Below the pieces are notes generated by a model. The model worked only from the letters and a program-made list of their open reading frames with translations, did no database searches and was not told the DNA's origin. 64,000 bases of DNA from positions 7,378,001-7,442,000 of the forward strand of contig NZ_CP102512.1 in assembly GCF_024612015.1 (NCBI RefSeq), read 5' to 3'. The position numbers were made by a program, and so were the translations under genes. Positions 8,404 to 16,594 of the stretch are shown in pieces. The stretch's first letter is position 1, and each line of letters starts with the position of its first letter. The stretch is from Streptomyces sp. CA-210063 (GTDB lineage: Bacteria > Actinomycetota > Actinomycetes > Streptomycetales > Streptomycetaceae).

Positions 8404-9734
8404 GCTTCTCCTCCTGTGTCGATTTCCGCGCCGCGGTCCGATGGATGGATCGGGCCCGTGAGACGGGGCCGGGGCACCTGAGGACCCTCGGGCGGATACG
8501 CCCGGGCATATCTGAGGTACTGCCGGGTCGTGTGGGCCACGACAGTGGGGAGCACATCGGTGAACGCCTTCAGCGTGGGGACGCCGTTGACGGCTATCCG
8601 GCCGGCGAACCGGCGGCCCCGCTCCAGGATCAGCGGCATGGTGCGTTCGAGGTCCGCCGCGAGTTGTCGGCCCTCCTCGGTGTGGCACTGCAGATCGGCG
8701 CGGTTCCACGGGACGACCGCGCTGATCCAGGGATCGGCGCTCGCGTCGAACGCCTTGAGCCTGCGCCGCCGTTCTTCGTCGGAGATCGCCCACCGGTCGA
8801 TCAGCAGGATCTCCGGATGACTCGGCGGCGACTTCTCGTCGGCGAGGCGGTCCGAGTCGTGTGCGCCGGCATCGTCCGTGCCCATGTGTTCGTCGTCGAA
8901 GTTGGACACCGTGATCCGGTAGTCCAGCGATCTGATCAGTTCCTCCGCGAGGGCGGGCAGCGGGCGGGCCGACTCACCGTGATAGGGGTTCCAGTCCTGG
9001 GCGTCGTAGCCGTACGGGCCGCTGTCCCGGTGCTCCGGCTTGCTGTCCAGGGTGGGCGCCGCCACCGTCAGATGGATACGCCGAGGGCCCTCGCCCCGCG
9101 GCCTGAACGCGCTGGGCGTCGACTCGTACGGGCGGGGACGGCCCGACGGCAGCGGCGTTTCGTGGGCGACCCGCACGATGCGCTGGGCGAGGGCCAGCAC
9201 GGCCTCGTCGTATTCGTCCCTCAGTCGGGTGAGCTTGATCAGGCCATAGAGCCCGTAGTCCAGGTAGCGGCTGCCGAATGAGGAGTGCTCGACGCGTACA
9301 TGCCGTACGGAGTCGGGGAGCTGGCTGAGATCCACATGGGTCCACAGGGCCGGCACGATGGCGGGCAGGTCCGCGGCGCCGGTCGTCGCCCTGGCGTACA
9401 CGATCCGTTCGTTGAACGCGAACCACTCCCGGCCGCACATCTCACTGGTGAAGTAGCGCGGCGAGAACAACGGCACGAACACCCGGCAGGTTGCCAGGTT
9501 CTCGCTCAGCCTGTCCGGCCACCCCTCCCCTGAGCGCATCTCCCGGTCCATGAAACCGGCGGGCGCGCCCGCGGGCAGGTCGGTGAGCATCATGACGTGC
9601 TCGCACAGATCCCGGAAGAGCACGTTCACCCAGTGGTCCGGGTCGCCGCCGCCCCGGCCCCAGGACGGCGTGTGGGCATAGCTCAGAAAGAAGTAGGGCC
9701 TCTCGTCGACCGGGCCCCGTCTCCCCTCAGACAT
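8400..9734 (-). CDS. fxsC: FxsC: TIR-like protein of the FxSxx-COOH system
   Basis: The protein is about 444 residues. It opens with a TIR-like domain, PYFFLSYAHTPSWG, followed by FMDREMRSGEGWPDRL and the CRVFVPLFSPRYFTSEMCGREW segment that resembles TIR-domain toxins and adaptors. A second half of unknown fold follows, with a pattern around NVLFRDLCEHV and a C-terminal ARAYPPEGP tail. I favour ATG 9734 (nine bases after AGGGGG at 9744-9749); ATG 9740 is an alternative. It is the middle of the fxs operon: 34 bases after the AAC(3) gene and overlapping fxsT by ATGA. TIR domains often cleave NAD or mediate assembly; whether this one is catalytic cannot be told, since a clear catalytic Glu was not identified. 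Confidence 0.85.
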   Translation of the reverse strand: MSEGRRGPVDERPYFFLSYAHTPSWGRGGGDPDHWVNVLFRDLCEHVMMLTDLPAGAPAGFMDREMRSGEGWPDRLSENLATCRVFVPLFSPRYFTSEMCGREWFAFNERIVYARATTGAADLPAIVPALWTHVDLSQLPDSVRHVRVEHSSFGSRYLDYGLYGLIKLTRLRDEYDEAVLALAQRIVRVAHETPLPSGRPRPYESTPSAFRPRGEGPRRIHLTVAAPTLDSKPEHRDSGPYGYDAQDWNPYHGESARPLPALAEELIRSLDYRITVSNFDDEHMGTDDAGAHDSDRLADEKSPPSHPEILLIDRWAISDEERRRRLKAFDASADPWISAVVPWNRADLQCHTEEGRQLAADLERTMPLILERGRRFAGRIAVNGVPTLKAFTDVLPTVVAHTTRQYLRYARAYPPEGPQVPRPRLTGPIHPSDRGAEIDTGGEA

Positions 9735-9768
9735 CACCATGTGCCCCCTGCCTGTTGACGCCCCCGTA

Positions 9769-10542
9769 TCACGGCATCCCCTGACGATATCCGGACATCT
9801 CGACTCCAACGGCGTTCACAGTGTCTCGCATCCCGAAGAGGAACACTCCCCTTCCCGCGATTTCCCGTTCCGAGAGAAGCGCACGTGGCAGCCGTCTCCC
9901 GAGCTCCGCGAAGTCGCTGTCGTCCAGGACGGCGTCCTCGTACGAGATCCAGTGACCCTTGCGGTCCACGACGCAGCGGTATGTCCGGGTCGGTGGCGGG
10001 GGTGTCGTCCGGTACTCGGCGAGGTGGAAGGCGGAGCACGACTCGAAGCCCACCCGGAAGAGAAGTACCTGTGCGTCCGCGACGTAGAGGCGGGCCATGG
10101 GGGACCGTTCTCCGAGGTGGCAGTGCGGGTCGTGGTCGGCGAGGAGCTCGGCGGCTCTGGGGCCGATCGCGGCGAAGGAGGTCTGGGGATGAGCGCTGCG
10201 GACGGCGCCGGGTGTCGTCCGTATGTGTTCGGCGAGTGCGCCCATCGTGGGGCAGGGGGTGGCGTCTGCTTCGAAGGGCGGCATCGCCGCTCGGAACTCG
10301 CTCTTCTCCTGTTCGGTCATCCCTTGGGTCAGGCGGTGGTGGGCGGCGGAGGTGTCGGAGTTCTCCGGAGTGAAGGCGGGTACGACGAGTGTGCCGTCGG
10401 GGCCCAGGACGTCTCGTAGGGCATCGCTCATGGCGGCGGGAGTCAGCCCGGTGCCGCGGAGGGAGGAGTGCACCATGAGGATGCCGCCGTACTGAATGCC
10501 CAACTCCCTCAGGGCGTGCCGAAGTCGGGTGATGTCAGTCAT
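9769..10542 (-). CDS. AAC(3)-family N-acetyltransferase embedded in the fxs operon
   Basis: This 257-residue protein matches the aminoglycoside 3-N-acetyltransferase family. It has the N-terminal VHSSLRGTG, the VVPAFTPENSD segment, the family signature PTMGALAEHIRTTPGAVRSA followed by HPQTSF, and the late RLYVADAQVLLFRVGF stretch. Such enzymes acetylate an amine using acetyl-CoA. Its start overlaps the fxsBH stop by eight bases and its stop is 34 bases before fxsC, so it belongs to the RiPP operon. It may therefore acetylate the modified peptide or a partner rather than an antibiotic; that is inference. Antibiotic resistance cannot be excluded from sequence alone. Confidence 0.88.
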   Translation of the reverse strand: MTDITRLRHALRELGIQYGGILMVHSSLRGTGLTPAAMSDALRDVLGPDGTLVVPAFTPENSDTSAAHHRLTQGMTEQEKSEFRAAMPPFEADATPCPTMGALAEHIRTTPGAVRSAHPQTSFAAIGPRAAELLADHDPHCHLGERSPMARLYVADAQVLLFRVGFESCSAFHLAEYRTTPPPPTRTYRCVVDRKGHWISYEDAVLDDSDFAELGRRLPRALLSEREIAGRGVFLFGMRDTVNAVGVEMSGYRQGMP

Positions 10543-12688
10543 GGAGAGCTGTCCACTCCCTTCTCATTTCGTTGGCCAAGTATGCGCCGCTTTCGGTGAG
10601 TTCGGAGGCCGACAGGGCGCTCAGCTCGTCCAGTACGCGCTTCGCTCGTTCCCGTGCCTCGGCGGCTCGGGGTGATGGGGGCGCGGCTTTTCCGATGTGC
10701 TCACTGGCCATGTCGAGCAGCCGCCCGGCCCGGTTTCCGGGCACGTTCAGATCGGCGACCTGGCGAAGGGCGGTGAGCCTCGCCCGACGCCCCAGGCGGG
10801 GCAGTTCGCGGACGAACTCCTCCTGGCCGAAGTCGACGGCCACGCCGAGTGCGCCGCTGCCTCCGGCGCCGAGCCGTAGGCCGGCTCTGGCGGCGAGCGG
10901 GGTGATCGTGGTGGTGGCAGGCGCGTTGATGCCCTGCCGCCAACAGGGATCGCGTCTGTCCAGGAGCGAGTACGCCGCTCGCAGACGCTCGCGGAAGGCG
11001 TCCAGGTCGGACGGGCTCAGCGGAGGAGTGGCCGGCGCCGGGTAGCAGTCCCGGTACGGATCGGCGTCGTCGAGCAGGAGCGACGGTCCACTCGTGAGGA
11101 GCAGGGATTCCAACGGCCGCCAGTCGGCGCCGTCTTCGTCTTCGCGGGCCCCGGCCCGGCCGGGGTCGGTGCCGCGTATCTGAAAGCCGTCTCCGCTCAC
11201 CGTGAACTCGACGCGGCCGGGCCGTGACAGCCGTATGGTCCCCAACGTCGGGAGATGCACCACGGGGTCTGACTGGTCCCAGGCCAACGTCACCTCGGCC
11301 CGGGCGCGCACCGCGGCAGCCGCGGCCGCCGCCATGAAGCGGGGGAGGTCCATGGGGCCCTGCCGGGAGCGGAGCAGTGACGGACGGAGATAGGGGTGGG
11401 AGAGGACCGTGTCGAGGTGACGTGTGGTCGCGTCGTCGGAGTCCAGACGGACCAGGAGTCGCCAGGCCCTGTCCCAATCGGGGTGACCGGTGAGATGTGC
11501 GTTCAGGCCTGCCAGCAGGGCACGGTCCAGTTCCAGGTGGGCCAGCCGCAGTGCGTCGGCGTCGGTGACCGCCGGGGCCAGGCCGCGCTCGGTGATCCGC
11601 TCCGCGACTCCCTCGATGAACGAGCGCAGGTCCGCGCAGTAGACCGACGGGTTGTCGAAGCCGCGTTCGGCGCTGTACCGGTGGGCGTAGAGGCCTCCAC
11701 CACAGGACTCGACGACGGGACAGCGCCGGCAGGTCTCGCTCACACCGGCGATGCCGGACTGGCGGGCGCGTACGCCGGGATGCCGGGCGAACTCCTCGAA
11801 GCCGTGCCGGAAGACGTCGTAGCCGGTCGCGGGGGCGCCGTCGTACGCGGTCTTGAGTGAGTCGGCCTGCTCGAACGTGCCGTCGGTCTCGATGACCGCG
11901 AGGTCGGCCGGCGCGAGGCCCATCGACTCGGTGAGGGAGGGGCCGCCGCGCAGGGTGCTGAGCACCGAGGCGAAGACGCGGACCGGCATGGGGCGTCCCT
12001 GCGCCTCCCAGCGGTCGAAGACGCCGAGCAGCCAGTCCGCGTAGGGCGTGGGTGTTCCGACGCGGCCCGGAGGCGGTGCCTCCCAGGTGGCGTGAGGAAG
12101 GAGGTAGTCGATCCGGGGCGGAGCGAGGGCGGTCAGGGCGTCGTGCACGGCAACGGGGTCGTTGGCCAGGTCCACGGTGCACAGCAGCCCCTGGAAGAGA
12201 TGCTCGTATTCCGGGAGACGGAGGAGCTCGAGCCCGCGCAGCACCCGTTCGTAGCTGCTGCGGCCCCGGTGGTCGCGACGGTGGCGGTCGTTCGCGGCAC
12301 GGTCGCCGTCGAGCGAGATCCCGACCTTGACGTCGAATTCCTTGAGGACATCAAGGCGTTCTCGATCGAGTCGCACGCCGTTGGTCTGGATGCGCAGATC
12401 GGGGTCGGTGACCGGGGCCAAGGTCCGCCTGAGTTCCGCGCAGATGCGGCGCAGCCGGGCCGGTCCCACAAGAAGGGGTTCGCCACCGTGCAGGATGACC
12501 GTGACGGATGCGAGCTTCTTCCGGACGGCGTACTCGGCCAATCGGCGGGCGGCCTGACGGAGCGTCTCCTCGGCGATGAAGGGGGGTCGTCCCCGCCAGC
12601 TCTGGTCCGCGTGTTCGTACACGTAACAGTGGTCGCAGGCCAGGTCGCATCTGCTGTGTATCTTGAGGATCAGTTCCTGGATGGGCAT
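10535..12688 (-). CDS. fxsB: FxsBH: radical SAM/SPASM peptide-modifying enzyme with inactivated C-terminal extension
   Basis: This 717-residue enzyme starts at ATG 12688 with GGGAG eight bases upstream; a GTG at 12703 has no spacing to a ribosome site. The radical SAM cluster motif CDLACDHC (Cys 14, 18, 21) binds the 4Fe-4S that cleaves SAM; GGEP at 68-71 binds SAM. SPASM auxiliary-cluster cysteines are at 320, 323, 329 and 351. FxsB-type enzymes make a three-residue cyclophane by crosslinking Phe to the residue two positions later in the FxSxx end of FxsA. The C-terminal half (about 390-717) resembles the HEXXH beta-hydroxylase-type extension, but I find no HExxH motif, so it is the inactivated form. 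fxsA lies 114 bases upstream. Confidence 0.92.
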   Translation of the reverse strand: MPIQELILKIHSRCDLACDHCYVYEHADQSWRGRPPFIAEETLRQAARRLAEYAVRKKLASVTVILHGGEPLLVGPARLRRICAELRRTLAPVTDPDLRIQTNGVRLDRERLDVLKEFDVKVGISLDGDRAANDRHRRDHRGRSSYERVLRGLELLRLPEYEHLFQGLLCTVDLANDPVAVHDALTALAPPRIDYLLPHATWEAPPPGRVGTPTPYADWLLGVFDRWEAQGRPMPVRVFASVLSTLRGGPSLTESMGLAPADLAVIETDGTFEQADSLKTAYDGAPATGYDVFRHGFEEFARHPGVRARQSGIAGVSETCRRCPVVESCGGGLYAHRYSAERGFDNPSVYCADLRSFIEGVAERITERGLAPAVTDADALRLAHLELDRALLAGLNAHLTGHPDWDRAWRLLVRLDSDDATTRHLDTVLSHPYLRPSLLRSRQGPMDLPRFMAAAAAAAVRARAEVTLAWDQSDPVVHLPTLGTIRLSRPGRVEFTVSGDGFQIRGTDPGRAGAREDEDGADWRPLESLLLTSGPSLLLDDADPYRDCYPAPATPPLSPSDLDAFRERLRAAYSLLDRRDPCWRQGINAPATTTITPLAARAGLRLGAGGSGALGVAVDFGQEEFVRELPRLGRRARLTALRQVADLNVPGNRAGRLLDMASEHIGKAAPPSPRAAEARERAKRVLDELSALSASELTESGAYLANEMRREWTALHD

Positions 12689-12802
12689 GGCCGTCACTCC
12701 CACTCCTCGCAGCCTGCGACTTCGCGAATCGCTGGGGGCTCATGGCCGGGGCCCCGGCCCCCCGGATGGCACAGGAGAGTTCGAGCCGTGGCGCATGCGG
12801 GG

Positions 12803-13000
12803 CTAGAGGGCCGAGTTGAACGTGCCAGACGGGGTGGCGCGGTCTCCGGGGACGTCAGTCACTCGTGCGACGAACCGCCTGACCTTGGCGTCCTGAGGGC
12901 CGATCGCCGACAGCCGCGTTGGTGTACCAACGGGCGGCTGAGCAGTGGCCGACCCGTTTGTGGTGTTGCTGTCCGACGGGATCATCTCTATGTGTGTCAC
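12803..13000 (-). CDS. fxsA: FxsA: FxSxx-COOH cyclophane RiPP precursor peptide
   Basis: This 65-residue peptide ends exactly in Phe-Asn-Ser-Ala-Leu before the TAG stop (codons TTC AAC TCG GCC CTC, bases 12806-12820). That is the FxSxx-COOH signature from which the system takes its name. Phe-Asn-Ser is the likely crosslink site of the adjacent FxsBH, and the N-terminal part, rich in polar residues (SDSNTTNG), would be the leader. The frame opens at GTG 13000 immediately after an in-frame TAG; ATG 12985 is an alternative. Neither has a convincing ribosome site, so leaderless translation is possible. Position, size and C-terminus together make the call strong even though the body is poorly conserved. 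Confidence 0.88.
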   Translation of the reverse strand: MTHIEMIPSDSNTTNGSATAQPPVGTPTRLSAIGPQDAKVRRFVARVTDVPGDRATPSGTFNSAL

Positions 13001-13671
13001 CTAGGTTCGAGGCCGGAGCGCAGCTCGCGAGGCGGCGGAGGTCCGGCGCTGGAGTCAGGGAGGTGCAGGACGATGTGCAAGAAGAGCAAGGGCCGCACGG
13101 CCATCTTCGCAGTTCCTCGGTGAAGTGGGCAATGCGTACAGCGTCGCTCCGGCCCACCTCGCGCCGAGCGTCAGTTGCCTCGGCCGAGTGCCCTGCGGCC
13201 GAGGTCGTAGAGCATGCCGCTCACGGACAACGTGACCAGAGGCCAGGCCACTTCCGGTGGTATGTACCCCGCGCCGATCGCGATCATGAGGCCTGTGCCC
13301 CCTCCTGCTGCGGTGACAGTCGTGACGCGGGGGAACGGCGGGATGGGGACAGTCACGCGACGCCATCCATCGCGGGGTGGCGGGTCGGTGTTCGCGGACT
13401 CGGGCTCACCGCGCACGCGTTCGGTCCGGATGTTCTTCGCGCGACTCTTCGGGATCTGTCGCGGATGGGAACTGGAGGACAAGGGTCGTCTCCCTCCATA
13501 TGCTTGACGGTCCAACCTGCCTGGCTCGCAGGGATTTCGCCGCTTTCTATCACGTGGCCACCTGGCCACGCGGCCTTGTGTGCCGGAACGACAAGGGGCG
13601 GCCTGGCGTAATCTCTTGATTGACGAGAGCATGACCGTTCCGTTGGCTCCCGGCATCCGTACGAGGTGTGC
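13001..13671. other. 671-base region between fxsA and the SLATT gene
   Basis: It should hold the fxs operon promoter and, on the plus strand, the SLATT gene promoter. I see no convincing paired -35/-10 boxes. The only protein-like signal is a weak minus-strand frame (listed separately). Confidence 0.5.
13171..13416 (-). CDS. Possible small hydrophobic protein
   Basis: The frame encodes up to 81 residues from GTG 13416. It has a Pro-rich segment (VTVPIPPFPRVTTV) and two hydrophobic stretches around LMIAIGAGYIPP and VAWPLVTLSVSGML, ending in an Arg-rich tail. That layout suits a small membrane peptide. No good ribosome site is present and I recognise no family. Its stop is 170 bases upstream of fxsA on the same strand. 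It may be chance; I list it because the hydrophobic pattern is better than in the alternative frames. Confidence 0.3.
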   Translation of the reverse strand: MRGEPESANTDPPPRDGWRRVTVPIPPFPRVTTVTAAGGGTGLMIAIGAGYIPPEVAWPLVTLSVSGMLYDLGRRALGRGN

Positions 13672-14586
13672 ATGGCTGCGACGCCCGGCCCCAGCACCAC
13701 GGTGAGTGATCGAGACCTGTCCCCGCTGTTCCGTGTCAGCGATGAGAAGGCGCTGACCCATCAGGGTGAGTCATTCCGGGTGGTCCGTAGGCAGCTGATC
13801 GTCCTGCTGCTCGCCACGGCGACCGCCTCGCTGGCCGAACGGGTGGGCAGCCGTTCCCTGTCGGCCGTCGCTGCCGTGTTCTACGCCCTGACGGTCGGGA
13901 TCGGCCTCTACGCCTCCCGCCGCCGTGCCCGGGCGCAATGGCAGGCCCACCGCGCCGCCGCCGAGGTGGTCAAGTCGCTGGCCTGGCAGTTCATGGTCCA
14001 CGGCGGGCCGTTCCACTCCCGGCTCGTCAACCCCGAGGCCCTCTTCGCCGAACGCCTGGAGGAACGCCTCAGCGAACTGCGGAAGGTGGGGTGGGAGGAC
14101 CCGCGCGAGAACCTCACCGAACGCGGGCTCGGGCAGATCACGCCCATGATGCGCACCGTGCGCGCCAAACCCTTCGCCACCAGGCGCGACATCTATCTCC
14201 GCGACCGGGTCATGGAACAACTCGCCTGGTACGGCAACAAGGCCGGGCAGGCCCACCGCGCCTCCGTGCGCTGGTCGGGCGTGACGACCTTCCTGACGCT
14301 GCTGGCGCTCCTCGCCGCCGTGCTCAGGGCGGCCGGGGTGATCGGCGGCCGCTGGGACCCGACCGGCGTCCTGAGCGCCGCGGCCGCGGCGGGCGTGGCC
14401 TGGCAGGAGGTCCGTCGCCACCGGCCGCTGACGTACGCCCACTCGCTCGTCGAACAGGACCTGGACACCCTGCGGGTCGCCATGGGCACCACCGTCACCG
14501 AGGACGGGTGGGCCGACGCGGTCGCGGAGGCGGAGCGGCTGGTCTCACCGCAGCACACGGACTGGCTGGTCAGGTTCGGATCGTGA
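13672..14586 (+). CDS. SLATT / DUF4231-type membrane protein
   Basis: This 304-residue protein starts at ATG 13672 with GAGG five bases upstream. It carries two transmembrane hairpins: one near residues 41-80 (QLIVLLLATATASLAERV, then AVAAVFYALTVGIGLYASRR) and a second near 200-250 (TFLTLLALLAAVLRAAGVIG, then LSAAAAAGVAWQEV). Each is followed by charged helices. That is the SMODS-and-SLOG-associated two-TM (SLATT, DUF4231) layout, predicted to be a pore-forming effector in nucleotide-signalling conflict systems. The neighbouring convergent gene encodes a SLOG protein, the usual partner. The gap between the two stops is only 23 bases. Function is inferred from the published association, not visible directly. 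Confidence 0.8.
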   Translation: MAATPGPSTTVSDRDLSPLFRVSDEKALTHQGESFRVVRRQLIVLLLATATASLAERVGSRSLSAVAAVFYALTVGIGLYASRRRARAQWQAHRAAAEVVKSLAWQFMVHGGPFHSRLVNPEALFAERLEERLSELRKVGWEDPRENLTERGLGQITPMMRTVRAKPFATRRDIYLRDRVMEQLAWYGNKAGQAHRASVRWSGVTTFLTLLALLAAVLRAAGVIGGRWDPTGVLSAAAAAGVAWQEVRRHRPLTYAHSLVEQDLDTLRVAMGTTVTEDGWADAVAEAERLVSPQHTDWLVRFGS

Positions 14587-14609
14587 GGCCGCGCCGGGAC
14601 CGGGGCCGT

Positions 14610-15098
14610 TCAGGCGCGCCGTACCCCGGGGCTCCACAGCACCGTCACCGGGACGCCCGTGAGGTGCGCGTAGTCGACGATGTCGGCCGTGCCGCCGAGG
14701 CCGCGTGCCGGGGCGCCGTCCCAGACGGCGATCATGCGGTCGGCGTGGTCGACGATGTAGCGGCCGGCCGCGTAGTACGCCTCGTCGTGGGTGCGTTCGT
14801 ACGGCAGTTGCACGCGGGCGGCGCAGCATTTGAGGAGCCGGCGGTAGGAGGCGCGGACCTCGTCGTCGCCGAGGTGGGCCTCGTAGTCCATGCCGGGGAT
14901 CACGGCGGTCAGCGGGATGCCGCTCTCCAGGGCGATCTCCGCGAACAGCTGGTCGGCGCCGGCGGCGAGGCTGCTGAGGGCCCAGGTGCCGGGCCGGCCC
15001 CGTAACTCCGCCCGGATGCCCGAGCGGACGGCGGACAGGGCGGCGTCCGGGATCTCCCGGTGTCCTGTGATACCGATCCGGGTCACGGGCCCTGGCAT
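14610..15098 (-). CDS. SLOG-fold nucleotide-sensing protein
   Basis: This 162-residue protein has a Rossmann-like SLOG fold: RIGITGHREIPD at the N-terminus, LSSLAAGADQLFAEIALESG (helix-strand with Gly-Ala-Asp), then IPLTAVIPGM and DRMIAVWDGAPARGLGGTAD, which is the GG-T ligand-binding signature of the SMF/DprA-LOG superfamily. I start at ATG 15098, which follows GGAGGTGA; a GTG at 15131 is less well placed. SLOG proteins bind nucleotide-derived ligands and are typically paired with SLATT proteins, as here with the convergent gene at 13672. The usual arrangement is a co-directional operon, so tail-to-tail orientation is notable. Confidence 0.82.
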   Translation of the reverse strand: MPGPVTRIGITGHREIPDAALSAVRSGIRAELRGRPGTWALSSLAAGADQLFAEIALESGIPLTAVIPGMDYEAHLGDDEVRASYRRLLKCCAARVQLPYERTHDEAYYAAGRYIVDHADRMIAVWDGAPARGLGGTADIVDYAHLTGVPVTVLWSPGVRRA

Positions 15099-15359
15099 CC
15101 CTGCGCTCACCTCCGTGGCCGCGGTCTTCACAAGTAACCCTAGCGGCGCGGGACTTCGGCGAGAACGACACGTACGGGTGTTCGGTGGGGCGTCGCGGGC
15201 TCACAGGGGCGACCGCCATGTGACCGCCGTGGTGCCGGCCGCCCCCGTGTGCTCCGGGGCGCTGCCGTTCGCAGGCATGTTCGCAGGGGAGCGGGTGGCG
15301 GTGCTGATGGGGCGGTGGGTCGGCTCGACGTCGTAGGTCAGTCGTAGGTGAGACGTAGG

Positions 15360-16406
15360 TCAGTCGTCCACCGGGTCCAGGCTGAGGGGCTGGAGACGGC
15401 CCTCCAGCATGGCGCCGACGCCGAGGGCGGCGCAGACGTCGGGGCGTTCGGCGATGTGGACCGGCATACCGGTCGCGTGGCGGAGCATCTGGTCGAAGCC
15501 GGGGAGGAGGGCGCTGCCGCCGACCATCATGATGCCGCGGTCCGCGAGGTCGGCCACCAGATCGGGCGGGCAGTCGCGCAGCACCTTGCCGATGCCGTCG
15601 ACCACCGCGGTGAGGGGGGTCTGGATGGCGTCGCGTACGGCCGCGGTGTCCACCTGGACCGAGCGGGCGAGCCCCGTGGCCACGTCCAGGCCGTGGATCT
15701 CGGTGGAGGCGGGTCCGTGCGGGGTGAGGCCGTTGCCGGACAGGGCCAGCTGGAGCGGCCGTACGGACTGGCTGGGGAGCGTCAGCTCGTGGCGGAGGCG
15801 CAGGTGCTGCACGATCGCGTGGTCGATGGCCTCGCCGCCGACGGGGATACGGACGGCGTTGACGACCGAGCCGAGGGAGAGGACGGCCAGCTCGGTGGCC
15901 CCCGCACCACAGACCATGATCATGGTGGCCTCCGGCTGCTCGACGGGCAGACCGCAGCCGACCGCCGCCGCGATGAGCGTGTCGACCAGTTCCACGCGGC
16001 GCGCACCGAGGCCCACCAGCGTCTCGATCGTGGCGCGCTGGGCGAGCGGGTCCGCGCCGTGCGGGGTGCAGGCGACCGCGCGCAGGACGGGCTTGCGGCG
16101 CAGCGTACGGCGGACCTTGTCGCCCAGCAGCTGGCGCAGCATGCGCTGGGCCATGTCGATGTCGACGACCGTGCCGCTGGCGACCGGCCGGACGACCCGG
16201 ATGTAGTCGGGCGTACGGCCCGTCATCTTCTCCGCGAACTCCCCGACCGCGATCAGCCCGCCCGTCCGGGTGTTCACGGCGGCCACGCTCGGCTGGTCCA
16301 CCACCAGGCCCGCGCCCTTCACGTACACCCGGGTCCGCGCGGCCCCCAGGTCGACGCCGAAATGGCAGCGGCGCAGCTGCTCCAGACTGGCGGTCATGGC
16401 GGTCAT
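15360..16406 (-). CDS. Divergent MreB/Mbl-like actin-family protein
   Basis: This 348-residue protein has the MreB length and order of actin-fold motifs: phosphate-1 GVDLGAARTRVYVKG near the N-terminus, a phosphate-2 region at MVCGAGATELAVLSLGSVV, and the adenosine region MMVGGSALLPGFD. I start at ATG 16406, eight bases after GGGAGGATC. Relative to canonical MreB (GIDLGTANT, VDIGGGTTD, GGGALL), several positions differ: TANT is AART and the GGGTT loop is CGAGAT. This suggests a paralogue with altered nucleotide handling, like the Mbl-type proteins of Streptomyces that act during spore-wall formation. Nearby mat genes match my memory of the S. coelicolor mbl neighbourhood, but I did not check this. 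Confidence 0.82.
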   Translation of the reverse strand: MTAMTASLEQLRRCHFGVDLGAARTRVYVKGAGLVVDQPSVAAVNTRTGGLIAVGEFAEKMTGRTPDYIRVVRPVASGTVVDIDMAQRMLRQLLGDKVRRTLRRKPVLRAVACTPHGADPLAQRATIETLVGLGARRVELVDTLIAAAVGCGLPVEQPEATMIMVCGAGATELAVLSLGSVVNAVRIPVGGEAIDHAIVQHLRLRHELTLPSQSVRPLQLALSGNGLTPHGPASTEIHGLDVATGLARSVQVDTAAVRDAIQTPLTAVVDGIGKVLRDCPPDLVADLADRGIMMVGGSALLPGFDQMLRHATGMPVHIAERPDVCAALGVGAMLEGRLQPLSLDPVDD

Positions 16407-16594
16407 GGGCGGATCCTCCCGAGAGCACGGGCCGTGCGGGCCGCCGACGGTCGGCGGTTCCCTGGTTCCCTTGCATCGTGCGCGGGGCGGGCCGGGGGTG
16501 CCTGTTGGGGTGGGCCGGGTGGGGGGTGCGGCCTGGACGGGTGGTTCTTCGACGGGGCAGGTGTGGTTGATCGCCTGCGCCGCCCTCTCCCGGG

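Noticed and set aside
8404..8793. N-terminal extension of fxsT
   Set aside because: The frame is open upstream but overlaps fxsC; ATG 8403 has an ideal ribosome site and begins directly with the ParA-like fold.
13055..13366. Minus-strand frame overlapping the fxsA upstream region
   Set aside because: Its composition (His/Arg/Pro-rich) is that of a shadow frame and it has no ribosome site.
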